A model generated the notes under the pieces. It saw only the letters and a program-made list of their open reading frames with translations, was not told where the DNA came from and did no database searches. The position numbers and the translations under genes were made by a program. From contig JANWVM010000003.1 of NCBI GenBank assembly GCA_025056115.1, forward strand, positions 1 to 64,000: a stretch of 64,000 nt of DNA, written 5' to 3'. This DNA comes from Gloeomargarita sp. SKYG116. GTDB taxonomy: Bacteria > Cyanobacteriota > Cyanobacteriia > Gloeomargaritales > Gloeomargaritaceae. This document shows, piece after piece, positions 53,930 through 64,000 of the stretch. Position 1 is the first letter of the stretch; each line of letters opens with the position of its first letter.

Positions 53930-54710
53930 CTCCAGCCTCGCGCAACCAGTCATACCCCCGCGCTTCCAACTCCTGCGCCAACTCCGGCCCACCAGTGCGC
54001 ACGATCCGTCCCCCCTCCATCACATGCACGTAGTGGGGGGTAATGTAATTCAACAGGCGTTGATAGTGGGTAATCAAAATCACACTGTTGTGGGGATGAA
54101 TCAACTGGTTAATGCCATTGGCGACGATCCGCAGCGCGTCAATATCCAGCCCGGAATCCGTCTCGTCCAAAATTGCCAAGTCCGGTTCTAACAGAGCCAT
54201 TTGCAAAATCTCATTGCGTTTTTTCTCACCGCCGGAAAACCCCTCATTCACACTGCGCGATAAAAAGGCGCTATCCATCTGCACCACTTTCAGTTTTTCT
54301 TGAATGAAATCATCAAAATCCAGGGGGTCTAATTCCGGCAACCCCTGTGCCTGACGACGGCGATTGCACGCTAAACGTAAAAATTCGGCGTTGGTCACTC
54401 CCGGAATTTCGATGGGGTACTGGAATCCCAAAAACAAGCCCAAATGCGCCCGTTCCTCCGGCGCCAGCTCCAGTAAATTTTGCCCGCGATACCAGACATC
54501 TCCCCCGGTCACCGTGTAATCCGGATGACCCGCCAACACCTTGGCCAGGGTACTTTTTCCTGACCCATTTGGCCCCATAATTGCGTGAATTTCCCCCGGC
54601 TTAACCGTCAAATTCACCCCTTTGAGAATGGGCGTCCCTTCAATTTCGGCGGTTAAATCGCGAATCGTTAATAGCGCCTGCGTAGCAATTTCAGGTGTGG
54701 CAACCGTCAT
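53919..54710 (-). CDS. sufC: Fe-S cluster assembly ATPase SufC
   Basis: [101 protein letters not shown]. Confidence 0.97.
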   Translation of the reverse strand: MTVATPEIATQALLTIRDLTAEIEGTPILKGVNLTVKPGEIHAIMGPNGSGKSTLAKVLAGHPDYTVTGGDVWYRGQNLLELAPEERAHLGLFLGFQYPIEIPGVTNAEFLRLACNRRRQAQGLPELDPLDFDDFIQEKLKVVQMDSAFLSRSVNEGFSGGEKKRNEILQMALLEPDLAILDETDSGLDIDALRIVANGINQLIHPHNSVILITHYQRLLNYITPHYVHVMEGGRIVRTGGPELAQELEARGYDWLREAGDGD

Positions 54711-54808
54711 TTTTTCTCATCCAAACAATGGCACGAATTTCCCTAAGAGAATCACGCATCCCTTCTCTTTTAAGCTAACACCTGCCAGGGTGGGGTGCAA
54801 GCCAACCA

Positions 54809-56098
54809 TTAAGCGCGGGGACGCATCACCACCCGGTTCATCCGTTCCGGCAGTAGATAGGTTTGGGCCACCTGTTGCAGCACACTCGCCTGGAGACTGG
54901 CCACCGTACCCGGATACCCCAGCCCTAGGCTGATATCCCCCAGCACCGTCTGGTAATACCCGTACAAGCCCGCCCGTTCCGCCGGTGTTTCATTGGCAAA
55001 AATAAACCGGCTCGCCACCCGCCGCCGCAACAGCGCCAATTCCTCGGGACGAATCAGTTCCGTCGCCAAGCGGGCGAGATGTTCCCGAATGACCTCAGTG
55101 ACGGCGGGTATATGCTGCACCGGCGCCTGCACCCCAATCCAGAACAAGCCCTGATGCACAAAGCTCATATTCTGCACCGTAATCCCAGTCACCCAGCCCC
55201 GCTCATAGCGCAACTCCCACACCAGGCGCGATGTCCGCCCCTGCCCTAGCACCATCGCCAGCGCATCCAACGCACACACGGTACTGAAATCGGTCAACCC
55301 CGGCACCGGCCACGACAACACTAGCCGCGCCTGCTCCACGTCATCGACCATTTCCTCATCATGCACCAGCGGGCAAACGGGCGTGGGAAACACGCACTGG
55401 GGCGCTGGGTCGTGGGTGCGCCAGGGGGTCAGACACGGCACCACGACTTCTAGTAAGTTCTCGACTGCCAAATCCCCCACCACCACCGCCGTGAGCCGTT
55501 CCGGGCTGTACCACTGCTGATGAAACCGGCGCATGGCTTCTGGGGTTAGTTGGGCCACCACCTCCGCTGGACCCAGCACAGGCCGGGCATAGGGCAAACC
55601 GGCAAACCCCAAGGACAACACTCGCTGCATCAACCGCCGTTGGGGCATATCCTGGGCGCGGCGAATTTCCTCCAGCACCACCTGGCGTTCCCGGTCGAAT
55701 TCCTCGGCAGCCAACCCGGGGCGCAAGACCAAATCCACCAGCAGGGGCGCAACGTCGGGGAAATCCTGGGGCGCCGTTGTCACAAAAAAGTGGGTGTACT
55801 CTTGACTCGTAGCAGCGTTAGTCATCCCACCAACCCGTTCCACGCGCTGCTCAAAGTGCCCCAGGGGAATCCGGTCATTGCCCTTAAACACCATGTGTTC
55901 CAAAAAGTGGGCCATGCCATTCTGGTCGTCGGTCTCGTGCTGCGACCCGCAACCAACCCATAGGGAAAAATTCACCGTCGCTCCTGGTAAGCGCTGGGCA
56001 ATGACTGTGACACCGTTGGGCAAAACCTGAATCGTGGGGGGCTGGGTTAAGGCAAGGGACTCGTCGGACTGCAGCAGGAAACCAGCGGGTGCAAACAT
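54809..56098 (-). CDS. M16-family zinc peptidase
   Basis: GVTVIAQRLPGATVNFSLWVGCGSQHETDDQNGMAHFLEHMVFKGNDR (HxxEH motif). Confidence 0.93.
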   Translation of the reverse strand: MFAPAGFLLQSDESLALTQPPTIQVLPNGVTVIAQRLPGATVNFSLWVGCGSQHETDDQNGMAHFLEHMVFKGNDRIPLGHFEQRVERVGGMTNAATSQEYTHFFVTTAPQDFPDVAPLLVDLVLRPGLAAEEFDRERQVVLEEIRRAQDMPQRRLMQRVLSLGFAGLPYARPVLGPAEVVAQLTPEAMRRFHQQWYSPERLTAVVVGDLAVENLLEVVVPCLTPWRTHDPAPQCVFPTPVCPLVHDEEMVDDVEQARLVLSWPVPGLTDFSTVCALDALAMVLGQGRTSRLVWELRYERGWVTGITVQNMSFVHQGLFWIGVQAPVQHIPAVTEVIREHLARLATELIRPEELALLRRRVASRFIFANETPAERAGLYGYYQTVLGDISLGLGYPGTVASLQASVLQQVAQTYLLPERMNRVVMRPRA

Positions 56099-56155
56099 GC
56101 CAACCCTCACGTATTACCTTAACCATGATAACCTGTGGCTGGGGTGCAGGACAGG

Positions 56156-57220
56156 TTATTGACTTGTAGACAGGTTTTGGTGCAACCATTGTTCCAATCG
56201 CTGGCCAAACGCGGTGAGGGAAAATTCCTGTTCCGCCTGTTGCCGACACCGTCGCCGGTCAATGCGCCGCACCTGTTCTACCGCCATCGCCAAACCAGCG
56301 ACATCCCCCGGCGTCACCAGCCAACCCGTTTCCCCGTGGCGCACGAGTTCCGCTGGCCCGCCACTGGCGTAGGCAATCACCGGCACGCCGCAGGCCAGGG
56401 CTTCCATCACCACATTGCCAAAGGCTTCCACCCAGTGGGGCGTGACCAGCAACGCCAGGCAGGTGCGCAACTGGGCTTGCATCTCGGTCGTTGGGAGAAA
56501 CCCCTGGTAGTAACCCAGCGCTTCGGGAAACTGCTGACACACCTGTTGCCAGTAGCTCCTATCGGCGATGGCGCCCATGATCCGCAGGGGATAGCCCGTT
56601 TGCCGCGCCACCGTTAAGGCATCGGTCAACCCCTTTTCCGGCGCAATCCGTCCGACCCAGGCCAGCACCGGTTCCGGCTGTTCGCAAAAGGTGTAGGCGT
56701 TCAGGTCCAGGCCGTTGCCCACAACCGTCACCTGCTGCGCAATCGCTTCCCCAAACGTGGCCGCCTGGGCACGGGTGTGCATGGCGATACAGTGGGGGTG
56801 AGTTGCCAGCAATTCCGCCAGTATCGTGTCAATGGCCGCCAGCAGCGACCCCATGCTCACCAAATGCACCACTGGCCGGTCAAAAAACGGCGTCAGGTAC
56901 AGGGGCAACCAGTCGTAGGCCAGGTTAATGGCAATGTCCCAGGGGTGGCGACGGGCTTCCCACCACATCCGCCCCAGCACATTTCCCGCTGGCATGGTGA
57001 TGGCCGCCTCCCGCTGCTGGTTTTGGGCAAAGGGTTGGCACACCCCCGGCACTTCCACCAAGGGCACGTCCGGCAATACCGAACCGGCAGGCGCAATGAC
57101 TTGAATCGCATGTCCCCGCTGCTGCAAAGCCGTTGCCAGATTGCGCAGCGTTAATTCGACGCCGCCGCCTAGACCCGAACCCAACGGCCCCACCGGCGTG
57201 GACACACAGAGAATGCGCAT
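56156..57220 (-). CDS. Glycosyltransferase (GT4-like)
   Basis: [83 protein letters not shown]. Confidence 0.93.
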   Translation of the reverse strand: MRILCVSTPVGPLGSGLGGGVELTLRNLATALQQRGHAIQVIAPAGSVLPDVPLVEVPGVCQPFAQNQQREAAITMPAGNVLGRMWWEARRHPWDIAINLAYDWLPLYLTPFFDRPVVHLVSMGSLLAAIDTILAELLATHPHCIAMHTRAQAATFGEAIAQQVTVVGNGLDLNAYTFCEQPEPVLAWVGRIAPEKGLTDALTVARQTGYPLRIMGAIADRSYWQQVCQQFPEALGYYQGFLPTTEMQAQLRTCLALLVTPHWVEAFGNVVMEALACGVPVIAYASGGPAELVRHGETGWLVTPGDVAGLAMAVEQVRRIDRRRCRQQAEQEFSLTAFGQRLEQWLHQNLSTSQ

Positions 57221-57261
57221 GATCCGCTCAAAATGTTACTGTCAGAATTAATGTAGAGTAA

Positions 57262-59124
57262 GTGCAGTTTCGCAATGACTGGATGCCCACACCCGACCCG
57301 GAATTGATGACGCCCGAAACTGAACCGGTGCCCGTTGAACCGGCGAGTTCCTGGCTGGACCGCTGGCCGCTCTTGGTGGTGGGAACTGCGCTGGTGTCGG
57401 GATTGGTCGGGTTTGGGGCGGTGGTGCTGATGTTGCGTATTCCCAGTTTCCCCAAGTGCAATAACCTGTTTTTGCCCACTGCTTCGGTTGCAAGTCGTTT
57501 GTACTGCGCCCAGGAAGCCGCTAGGAGTAAGGATATCGCTGGGCTAGAACGGGCCATTGCCTTGCTCGCAGATTTGCCGCCCAACCACCCCCAGCGAGCC
57601 GAAATTGACCGGTTTCTCAATACCTGGGCGATGGATTTGCTGGCGCTGGCGAACGAACAAGTCCAAGCCGGCAACCTGGAAGCCGCTCTAGAAATTGCTC
57701 AAAAAATTCCCCCCGGCACTGCAGCGGCCCAACTGGCCCAGGAAGAATTACGCAAGTGGCAAATGGGCTGGACGGAAGTGACCCGCATCTACGAAGAAGC
57801 GGAAGCGGCTCTCCGCAAGGGGGATTGGCGCACGGCGATGGCGCAGGCCAGCCTATTGCCCACCATTAACGAATCCTACGCCCAGACGGAGCGCTACCAG
57901 GCCCTGATTGGCAAAATTCTCCGCACCCGTCAAGAAGCCACCTTGCTGGAGCAGGCGGAACAGTTGGCCCAACGGGGACAGGTGGCCTCGCTGCTGGAAG
58001 CAATGGGCAAGACGAAGCAGATTCCCAAAGACAGTTATTTGTATGAACAGGCGCAGGCGAAATACCAACGCTGGGCGCGGGATATTTTGGACGTAGTGGC
58101 GGTGCGGCACCTGCGGGCGCGGGATTTGGCCGGTGCTTTAGCCGCAGCCCGGAGCGTCCCCGCCGATGCCAATCTCCAGGAAGAAGTCGCCGATTTTATC
58201 GTGCTGGCGGAAGCCGAAGCCCAAACCTGGAGCGATACCGTTGCCGGTTATCAAGCGGCAATTGCCAAAGCCAAAACCCTGGACGCCAGCCGCCCCTTGT
58301 ACAACCAGGCGCAAATTCAGATTGAAACCTGGCAGCAGACGATTGTGGCGTTGAACCTGCTGAACCAGGCCCGCCAGATCGCTCAAGCTCGCACAGTGGC
58401 CGCCTGGAATCAGGCCATTGCGCTAGCTAGACAAATCCCCAGCAATAATCCCCTGTGGAACCGGGCGCAGGCAGACATCGCCGCCTGGACGAATCAAATC
58501 CAAATTGTGGAAGACAGTCCCATCCTGGCGCGGGCGGAAGGTTGGGCAGCCGCAGGAACCATTGCCGGTTTGAGCAGCGCCATTGCCGAAGCCCAGCAGA
58601 TTCGTCCCCAGCGAGCTTTGTACGCGCGGGCGCAGGAACGGGTGCGGGAGTGGCGGGTGCGCCTGGAGACCCTGCAAGACCAGCCCTTGCTCGATGCGGC
58701 CCGACAAGCAGCCGACCGAGGCGATTGGCAGACAGCCATCAACGAAGCACGACGGATTACGGCGGGCCGTGCGCTGTACAACCAGGCCCAGGCGCAAATC
58801 AAACAATGGCAGGGGCGCCTACAGCTTCAGGATGCGGAAAAACAAGCGGCCCTCAATACACCGCAAGGCTGGCTGCGGGCGATTCAATTGGCGGTGCCGT
58901 TGCGCAACCAAGCGGAGATTCGCTCCCAAGTGGAGCAATTGCTCAACCAGGCCAGCAGCAAGTTACTCGAGCAGGCGCGGCAGCAGGAGAGTCAAAACCC
59001 CGCCGAAGCCTTGAATTTAGCCCGCCAAATTCCCCCAGGCACCACCGCCCACGCCGCCGCTCAGGAATTGATCCGGAAATTGGCACCCCCAGCGCCCCAA
59101 CCTAGTCCCAGCCCGACGCCTTAA
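57262..59124 (+). CDS. Membrane-anchored helical-repeat hypothetical protein
   Basis: One N-terminal TM segment; repeated signature [YW]-N-x-AQ-x-x-I-x-x-W (YNQAQIQIETWQQTI, WNRAQADIAAWTNQI, YARAQERVREWRVRL, YNQAQAQIKQWQGRL). Confidence 0.8.
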   Translation: MQFRNDWMPTPDPELMTPETEPVPVEPASSWLDRWPLLVVGTALVSGLVGFGAVVLMLRIPSFPKCNNLFLPTASVASRLYCAQEAARSKDIAGLERAIALLADLPPNHPQRAEIDRFLNTWAMDLLALANEQVQAGNLEAALEIAQKIPPGTAAAQLAQEELRKWQMGWTEVTRIYEEAEAALRKGDWRTAMAQASLLPTINESYAQTERYQALIGKILRTRQEATLLEQAEQLAQRGQVASLLEAMGKTKQIPKDSYLYEQAQAKYQRWARDILDVVAVRHLRARDLAGALAAARSVPADANLQEEVADFIVLAEAEAQTWSDTVAGYQAAIAKAKTLDASRPLYNQAQIQIETWQQTIVALNLLNQARQIAQARTVAAWNQAIALARQIPSNNPLWNRAQADIAAWTNQIQIVEDSPILARAEGWAAAGTIAGLSSAIAEAQQIRPQRALYARAQERVREWRVRLETLQDQPLLDAARQAADRGDWQTAINEARRITAGRALYNQAQAQIKQWQGRLQLQDAEKQAALNTPQGWLRAIQLAVPLRNQAEIRSQVEQLLNQASSKLLEQARQQESQNPAEALNLARQIPPGTTAHAAAQELIRKLAPPAPQPSPSPTP

Positions 59125-59126
59125 CT

Positions 59127-59795
59127 TTGGCTGTGTTCACCACGATTGTCTGTGCGCTATCGGGCGTGTTGTGGCAAGACCAACCGTTGCGGGAAACGGT
59201 CTTGCAGGAGTTGTTGCTCCGGGAAAATATCGCCCCCCGGCGTCGCCATCCCTGGTATCACGGGGGGTCTGACCGAGACTTTCTCCGCCAGCTTTGGGAC
59301 AGCTATGGGCGTTCTGTCAGCGACAGTTACTTAACCCAGTTGGTGCAACGATTTCACCAGCAGTACGCCCAAGCCTTGACTCGCCTACCGGCCTTGCCCT
59401 GGCATCCCGACGCCCTGGCGTTTCTCCAGCAAGCTCAGGAACGGGGCTATCGCCTAGGATGCCAGACGGAATGCGCCGAGATACAGACCTGGGGGGACGC
59501 CGCTGGCTGGTTTCACTTGCACGTGGCCGACTATCGGGACTTGACCGACCCAGAACACACCCTGGTCGTCGAGAGCACCCGCAACGGCATTCTCCAGGCC
59601 AGAGCCAGCGGCGCCTGGGTTTTAGGCGTGGCTCGCCAAATGCCCTACCACTGGGTGCATCGGTATAGTCACTGGGCTATTGATACCCTGGCTGACTGGG
59701 ACTGGGCTAGGATACCTCCTGCACCAAGGGCGCCGGCAGTTTCCCCAGCACCCGCGGCAACCGATGCCGAAACCCGCACAGGACCTCCCAGGTGA
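59127..59795 (+). CDS. HAD-like hydrolase family protein
   Basis: ALPWHPDALAFLQQAQERGYRLGCQTECAEIQTWGDAAGWFHLHVADYRDLTDPEHTLVVESTRNGILQARASGAWVLGVA; start TTG or nearby GTG. Confidence 0.6.
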   Translation: MAVFTTIVCALSGVLWQDQPLRETVLQELLLRENIAPRRRHPWYHGGSDRDFLRQLWDSYGRSVSDSYLTQLVQRFHQQYAQALTRLPALPWHPDALAFLQQAQERGYRLGCQTECAEIQTWGDAAGWFHLHVADYRDLTDPEHTLVVESTRNGILQARASGAWVLGVARQMPYHWVHRYSHWAIDTLADWDWARIPPAPRAPAVSPAPAATDAETRTGPPR

Positions 59796-60888
59796 TGGTG
59801 TTCAAGGTTCTGGCCCAATCTTCAGCCGTAATCCGCTGGTCGCCCTCGGCGCCGATGAGCGTTACCACCTGGCCCACCTGGGCGTGCGGTACCTCCGTCA
59901 CATCCAGCATCAGTTGGTCCATGGTAATCATCCCCACCTGGCGCACCCGTCGCCCTCCTATCAAGGCAGTCAATTGCTGGGATAAAGCACGGGGCACGCC
60001 GTCGGCATAGCCAATCGCCACCGTCGCCAGGCGCATCGGTCGGTCGGCAATAAACCGTTGCCCATAGCTCACGCCAGTCCCCGGCGCAATGTCCTTGATT
60101 TGGGTAATCCGCGCCCGCACCTGCAACACCGGCTGCAAGGGCAAGATGCCCGCCAAATGGGGCGCCGGCGCATAGCCGTACAGAGCCAACCCCACCCGCA
60201 CCATATCATAATGCAGTTGTCTGTCGAGCAACATCCCGGCGGAATTGGCCAGATGCAATTTCGGCAAGGGCAATCCCCAGCGCCGCACCTGTTGAATCAC
60301 CTGCTCAAAACGTTGCTGTTGCGTGTAAACAAACTGGGGGTCGGGGTCGTCCGCCGTGGCCAGGTGGGAGTAGAGACTAGCCAGCCGCAACCCCGGCGTT
60401 TGGTAAACCAGGCGCACCCAATCCGCCGCCTGTGACCAGGGAATCCCCAGACGCGACATGCCCGTATCCACATCCAGATGCACTGGCAGGGTTTGACCAA
60501 GGGACTGGGCCGCTTGGGCAAACAAAAACACCTGTTCCCCCATCGCCAACGTGGGTTCCACCCGCCAGTACAGCAAGGCAGCCACTTCAGCAGCAGTGTT
60601 GACCCCGCTTAGCAACAAAATCGGCGCCTCAATCCCCGCCCGGCGGAGTTGGATGGCTTCCCCCAGGGTGGCCACGCCTAACCAGGTGGCTCCATGCGCC
60701 AGCACCACTTCCGCGACGGTGACCGCCCCATGACCATAGGCATCAGCTTTGATAACGGCAAGCAATTCCGTTTGGGCACCTAAGTACCGGCGAATGGCTT
60801 GTGTGTTCGCAGCCAGGGCTTGCGCGTCAATCTCGACCCAGGCACGGGCTTGCGGGTCAGGGTCACACGGCCCAGACACCCTTTCCAT
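59707..60888 (-). CDS. alr: Alanine racemase
   Basis: LLAVIKADAYGHGAVTVAEVVLAHGATWLGVATLGEAIQLRRAG, HLDVDTGMSRLGI, YGQRFIADRPMRLATVAIGYADGVPRAL. ORF extends to 60948. Confidence 0.95.
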   Translation of the reverse strand: MERVSGPCDPDPQARAWVEIDAQALAANTQAIRRYLGAQTELLAVIKADAYGHGAVTVAEVVLAHGATWLGVATLGEAIQLRRAGIEAPILLLSGVNTAAEVAALLYWRVEPTLAMGEQVFLFAQAAQSLGQTLPVHLDVDTGMSRLGIPWSQAADWVRLVYQTPGLRLASLYSHLATADDPDPQFVYTQQQRFEQVIQQVRRWGLPLPKLHLANSAGMLLDRQLHYDMVRVGLALYGYAPAPHLAGILPLQPVLQVRARITQIKDIAPGTGVSYGQRFIADRPMRLATVAIGYADGVPRALSQQLTALIGGRRVRQVGMITMDQLMLDVTEVPHAQVGQVVTLIGAEGDQRITAEDWARTLNTITWEVLCGFRHRLPRVLGKLPAPLVQEVS

Positions 60889-60917
60889 AGGAATGACATT
60901 CCTCACACCCCTCAGCG

Positions 60918-62054
60918 TCACCCTATCAGATTTGCCGGTTGCTGACAAGGCTGGTACAGGGTGGTGCGTTGCCAGTAGGGACGGCCAATGCGAGTGATGG
61001 CAGCTTGCAATTCCGCCACTGTCTTGGCGGTGCCGCCTTTGGCCCCCGCCATCGTAGTAATGTGTTCCTCCATCAACGTCCCACCAATGTCATCGCACCC
61101 CCACTGCAACGCCTGCACCGCCCCATCGAGACCCAACTTCACCCAACTGGGCTGATGGTGTTGCACCCACCGCCCGAGAAATAATCGCGCCACTGCCGTG
61201 AGTTTCAAGGTTGCCTGTAAATCCGGTTGGTCGCGTCCCACCCGCCGTCGCAGCGGAGCCGGCGCCTGCGCCCCCACAAACGGCAATAAGATAAATTCCG
61301 TGAATCCTCCGGTCTCTTGCTGCAGCGCCCGCAAGCGCTCCAGATGGGCCACCTGCTGAGCCGGCGTTTCGATATGCCCGCAGAGCATGGTACTGGTGGT
61401 GGGAATTCCCATACGGTGTGCTTCCCGTACGATCCCCAGCCAGGTCTCGGTGTCAATTTTTTCGGGGCAAATGACCCGCCGCACCTCGTCCACCAGGATT
61501 TCCGCCGCCGTTCCTGGCATCGAATCGAGACCGGCATCCTGGAGCGCCCGCAGGACATAGGCAATACTCACCCCGTCCTGGCGACTGATGAATTGAATTT
61601 CCTGGGGGGAAAAGGCGTGGAGATGCACCTGGGGCGCCGTGGTTTTGATAAGCGCTACGAGATGTTGGTAATAGCCCAGGGTGGTTCCGTGCCGGCGCGC
61701 TTGGGGATTTAACCCGCCCTGCATGCAGATTTCGGTCGCCCCCTGTTGCACCGCCGCTTGCACTTTGGCGATGATTTGCTCTGGGGTGAGCCAGTAGCTT
61801 CCCGGTTGGCCCGCATCCCGGCGAAAGGCGCAGAATCCGCAGTGTTGTTCGCAGATATTGGTGAAGTTGATGTTGCGGTTGACCACGTAGCTCACGGGGT
61901 CTCCCACCAACGTCCGGCGTAAGTGGTCCGCGGCTTGCTGTAACGCCTGTACCGGATAATCCGCAGTCAAGAGTGCATAGGCGTCGGCAGGGCTGATTGC
62001 TTCCCCCTGGCTGGCCCGCGCCAAAATCCGGCTGATCATGACGGTTGTCGCCAA
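60918..62054 (-). CDS. cofH: 7,8-didemethyl-8-hydroxy-5-deazariboflavin (Fo) synthase subunit CofH
   Basis: Radical [60 protein letters not shown]. Confidence 0.94.
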   Translation of the reverse strand: MATTVMISRILARASQGEAISPADAYALLTADYPVQALQQAADHLRRTLVGDPVSYVVNRNINFTNICEQHCGFCAFRRDAGQPGSYWLTPEQIIAKVQAAVQQGATEICMQGGLNPQARRHGTTLGYYQHLVALIKTTAPQVHLHAFSPQEIQFISRQDGVSIAYVLRALQDAGLDSMPGTAAEILVDEVRRVICPEKIDTETWLGIVREAHRMGIPTTSTMLCGHIETPAQQVAHLERLRALQQETGGFTEFILLPFVGAQAPAPLRRRVGRDQPDLQATLKLTAVARLFLGRWVQHHQPSWVKLGLDGAVQALQWGCDDIGGTLMEEHITTMAGAKGGTAKTVAELQAAITRIGRPYWQRTTLYQPCQQPANLIG

Positions 62055-63976
62055 ATGCGCACCGAGTTATCCCGGCTCCCCGACACGAGCAATTGGCCGT
62101 CTGGGGTAAACGCCAGGCCCGTGATGGGTTTGCTATGACCCTTGAGCGTATCCCGCTGCTGGCGCAACACCATATCCCAGGTGGTAATCAAACCATCGCG
62201 GTTGCCGCTGACCAGGATATTGCCTCGGGGCGAAAACGTTAGGGCGGTCACGGCGCTTTTTTGCTCTGGGAAGCAAAAGACCGGTTCACCGCGATGGAAA
62301 TCCCACAGGTGCAACAGCCGGTTTTCGTTGCCGGTGGCCAACCACTGATTATCCGCGCTCAGGGCGACGGCGTTAAACCCGTTATCCCCAAAGCGAAACG
62401 GCTCGCTCAGGGTGCGCAGGCAACGGCCACTCACCGGTTCCCAGATCACCACCGCATTATCCCAACCGCCGCTGACCAGGAAAAACCCATCGGCTGTAAA
62501 TTGCAACGTGCGAACATGACTGCTGTGGCCGGTTAAGGTCGCCAGACATTTACCGCTGCTCAGTTCCCACACCCGGATGGTTTTGTCCTCGCTGCCGCTG
62601 GCGACGAGTCGCCCATCGGGACTGACGGCTACCGCGCAAATCGGGCTGCTGTGCTTGGCAAAGAGTCCCCCCAGGGTTTGGACGATTTTCCCCTTATTCA
62701 CCTCCCACACCCGCAGCGTCCGGTCTTCACCCCCACTGATGATGTACTGGGCATCAGGCGTGAATCTCAAGGCCGTGATGGGCGCTGTGTAGGTATAGGA
62801 CCACAGGGTTGTAATGGCCAAATGTTCTGACCCACTCAACTGCCACACCCGCAGAATGCCATCTTCACCAGCAGCCGCGATCACGGTGCCCAGACCCACC
62901 CCTTCCACCACACTCACGGATGTAATCCAGTTGCTGTAAGGACCCAAGGTGCAAACGCAATCCCAAGTGGGTGCGGTCGCTGGTTGGTTGGGGCGCGGGA
63001 CCGTCGTTTGCCGTTGGGGGAAGTGCCAGACCGCTTTGGCAACAGTCAGAGGAGGCGATGACCGAGGGGGTGGTGTCGGCAGTGCTTGCCCCTGGGTCAG
63101 CAATTCTAAGTCTCGTCGCACCTCCGTCGCCGATTGATAGCGCTTGCGAGTTGGTCGTTCCAGGAGCCGATTCAGAATCTGGGTCAGGCCTTCGCTCACC
63201 GGTTCGGACACGTAATTTCGCCACACCCAGCCGTCGTGGGCCATGTCGTAGAGTTCCAAGGGTGGGCGTCCCGTCATTAAATGCACGCAGGTCACTCCCA
63301 AGCTGTATAAATCACTGACAAATTCCGCCTTGCCCACCATTTGCTCTGGGGCGGTAAAACCAGCGCTGCTGATAATCGTGCGTAGATTGGACATGGAGCT
63401 GCTAGGGGCAAACTTGGCCGCGCCAAAATCGACCAAGTAAAGCTTGCCGTTGGCAGCGCTGCGGATCAGGTTTTCTGGTTTGATGTCGCGGTGAATGACC
63501 TGATGGTTATGCACAAATTCCAGTACCGGAACCAAATCCTGCAACAGCCGTATAGCTTTTGTTTCGTTGAATGGGCCTTCCATCTGTAGTTCTTGAGACA
63601 AGTTCAACCCGTCAATGTATTCCTGGACAATGTACTGACGCTGGTCTTGTTCAAAGTAGGCGTAGAGGGTAGGGATTTGCTCGTGATGGCCCAGTTCATC
63701 AAGCCGCAGGGCTTCCCGTTGGAACAACTCCGAAGCTTTGGCATAGGCTTGGGCGTCCATCGCCAGCGGTAGAAATTGTTTAACCACACAGCGAGGTTTG
63801 GAGGGTTTGTCTTCATCCACAGCCAGAAAGGTCCGCCCGAAACCGCCCTGACCCAGTGGACGTAGGCAACGGTAGCGACCTTGTAGAAGTAGGGAACTAC
63901 CACAAGCCTGACAAATGAGTGCATCGGGTGGATTGTGACCAGGGCGAGGACAATCGGGGTTCAAACAGTAACTCAT
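62036..63976 (-). CDS. Serine/threonine protein kinase with N-terminal zinc ribbon and C-terminal WD40 repeats
   Basis: [58 protein letters not shown]; repeated [22 protein letters not shown]. Confidence 0.95.
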   Translation of the reverse strand: MSYCLNPDCPRPGHNPPDALICQACGSSLLLQGRYRCLRPLGQGGFGRTFLAVDEDKPSKPRCVVKQFLPLAMDAQAYAKASELFQREALRLDELGHHEQIPTLYAYFEQDQRQYIVQEYIDGLNLSQELQMEGPFNETKAIRLLQDLVPVLEFVHNHQVIHRDIKPENLIRSAANGKLYLVDFGAAKFAPSSSMSNLRTIISSAGFTAPEQMVGKAEFVSDLYSLGVTCVHLMTGRPPLELYDMAHDGWVWRNYVSEPVSEGLTQILNRLLERPTRKRYQSATEVRRDLELLTQGQALPTPPPRSSPPLTVAKAVWHFPQRQTTVPRPNQPATAPTWDCVCTLGPYSNWITSVSVVEGVGLGTVIAAAGEDGILRVWQLSGSEHLAITTLWSYTYTAPITALRFTPDAQYIISGGEDRTLRVWEVNKGKIVQTLGGLFAKHSSPICAVAVSPDGRLVASGSEDKTIRVWELSSGKCLATLTGHSSHVRTLQFTADGFFLVSGGWDNAVVIWEPVSGRCLRTLSEPFRFGDNGFNAVALSADNQWLATGNENRLLHLWDFHRGEPVFCFPEQKSAVTALTFSPRGNILVSGNRDGLITTWDMVLRQQRDTLKGHSKPITGLAFTPDGQLLVSGSRDNSVRIWRQPS

Positions 63977-64000
63977 GGAATGGGGGGAAGCGCCCAACCA

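Noticed and set aside
53009-54043. 344-aa plus-strand ORF antisense to sufD
   Set aside because: Mirrors the conserved SufD frame; no domain signatures, His/Pro/Arg-rich as typical of shadow ORFs.

Overview
Gene-dense, fairly GC-rich cyanobacterial chromosome window, inferred from the gene content (Ycf46-type AAA ATPase, DUF3086/DUF3119/DUF2949 proteins, LabA/NYN protein, zinc-ribbon Ser/Thr kinase with WD40 repeats, PF06967-like protein). It opens inside a type III-B CRISPR effector operon: the start of cmr3 plus a full cmr2/cas10 with an intact GGDD motif. Most of the rest is housekeeping: nanE, purH, holB, pabB-like, rimM, ddl, folK, ribF, ftsY, radA, wecB, murF, plsC, purA, larE, sufC-D-S, alr, cofH. 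Accessory features include a UPF0175/DUF3368 toxin-antitoxin pair, a large CHASE3-PAS-PAS-GAF hybrid histidine kinase, a formamidase with an FmdB-type zinc ribbon, and two decayed genes (CHAT-domain and Uma2 remnants). The least-explained structure is non-coding: a small palindromic MITE-like family (about 104 bp, TATAGCTAAG-type ends), one copy of which supplies the folK start codon. There is also a nested 12-bp-TIR element, a three-unit 59-bp tandem array sharing the same core hairpin motif, and a short unlisted ORF upstream of murF. No CRISPR array, rRNA or tRNA was recognised. I found no clearly new multigene system. All family calls come from reading the sequence, without database searches.
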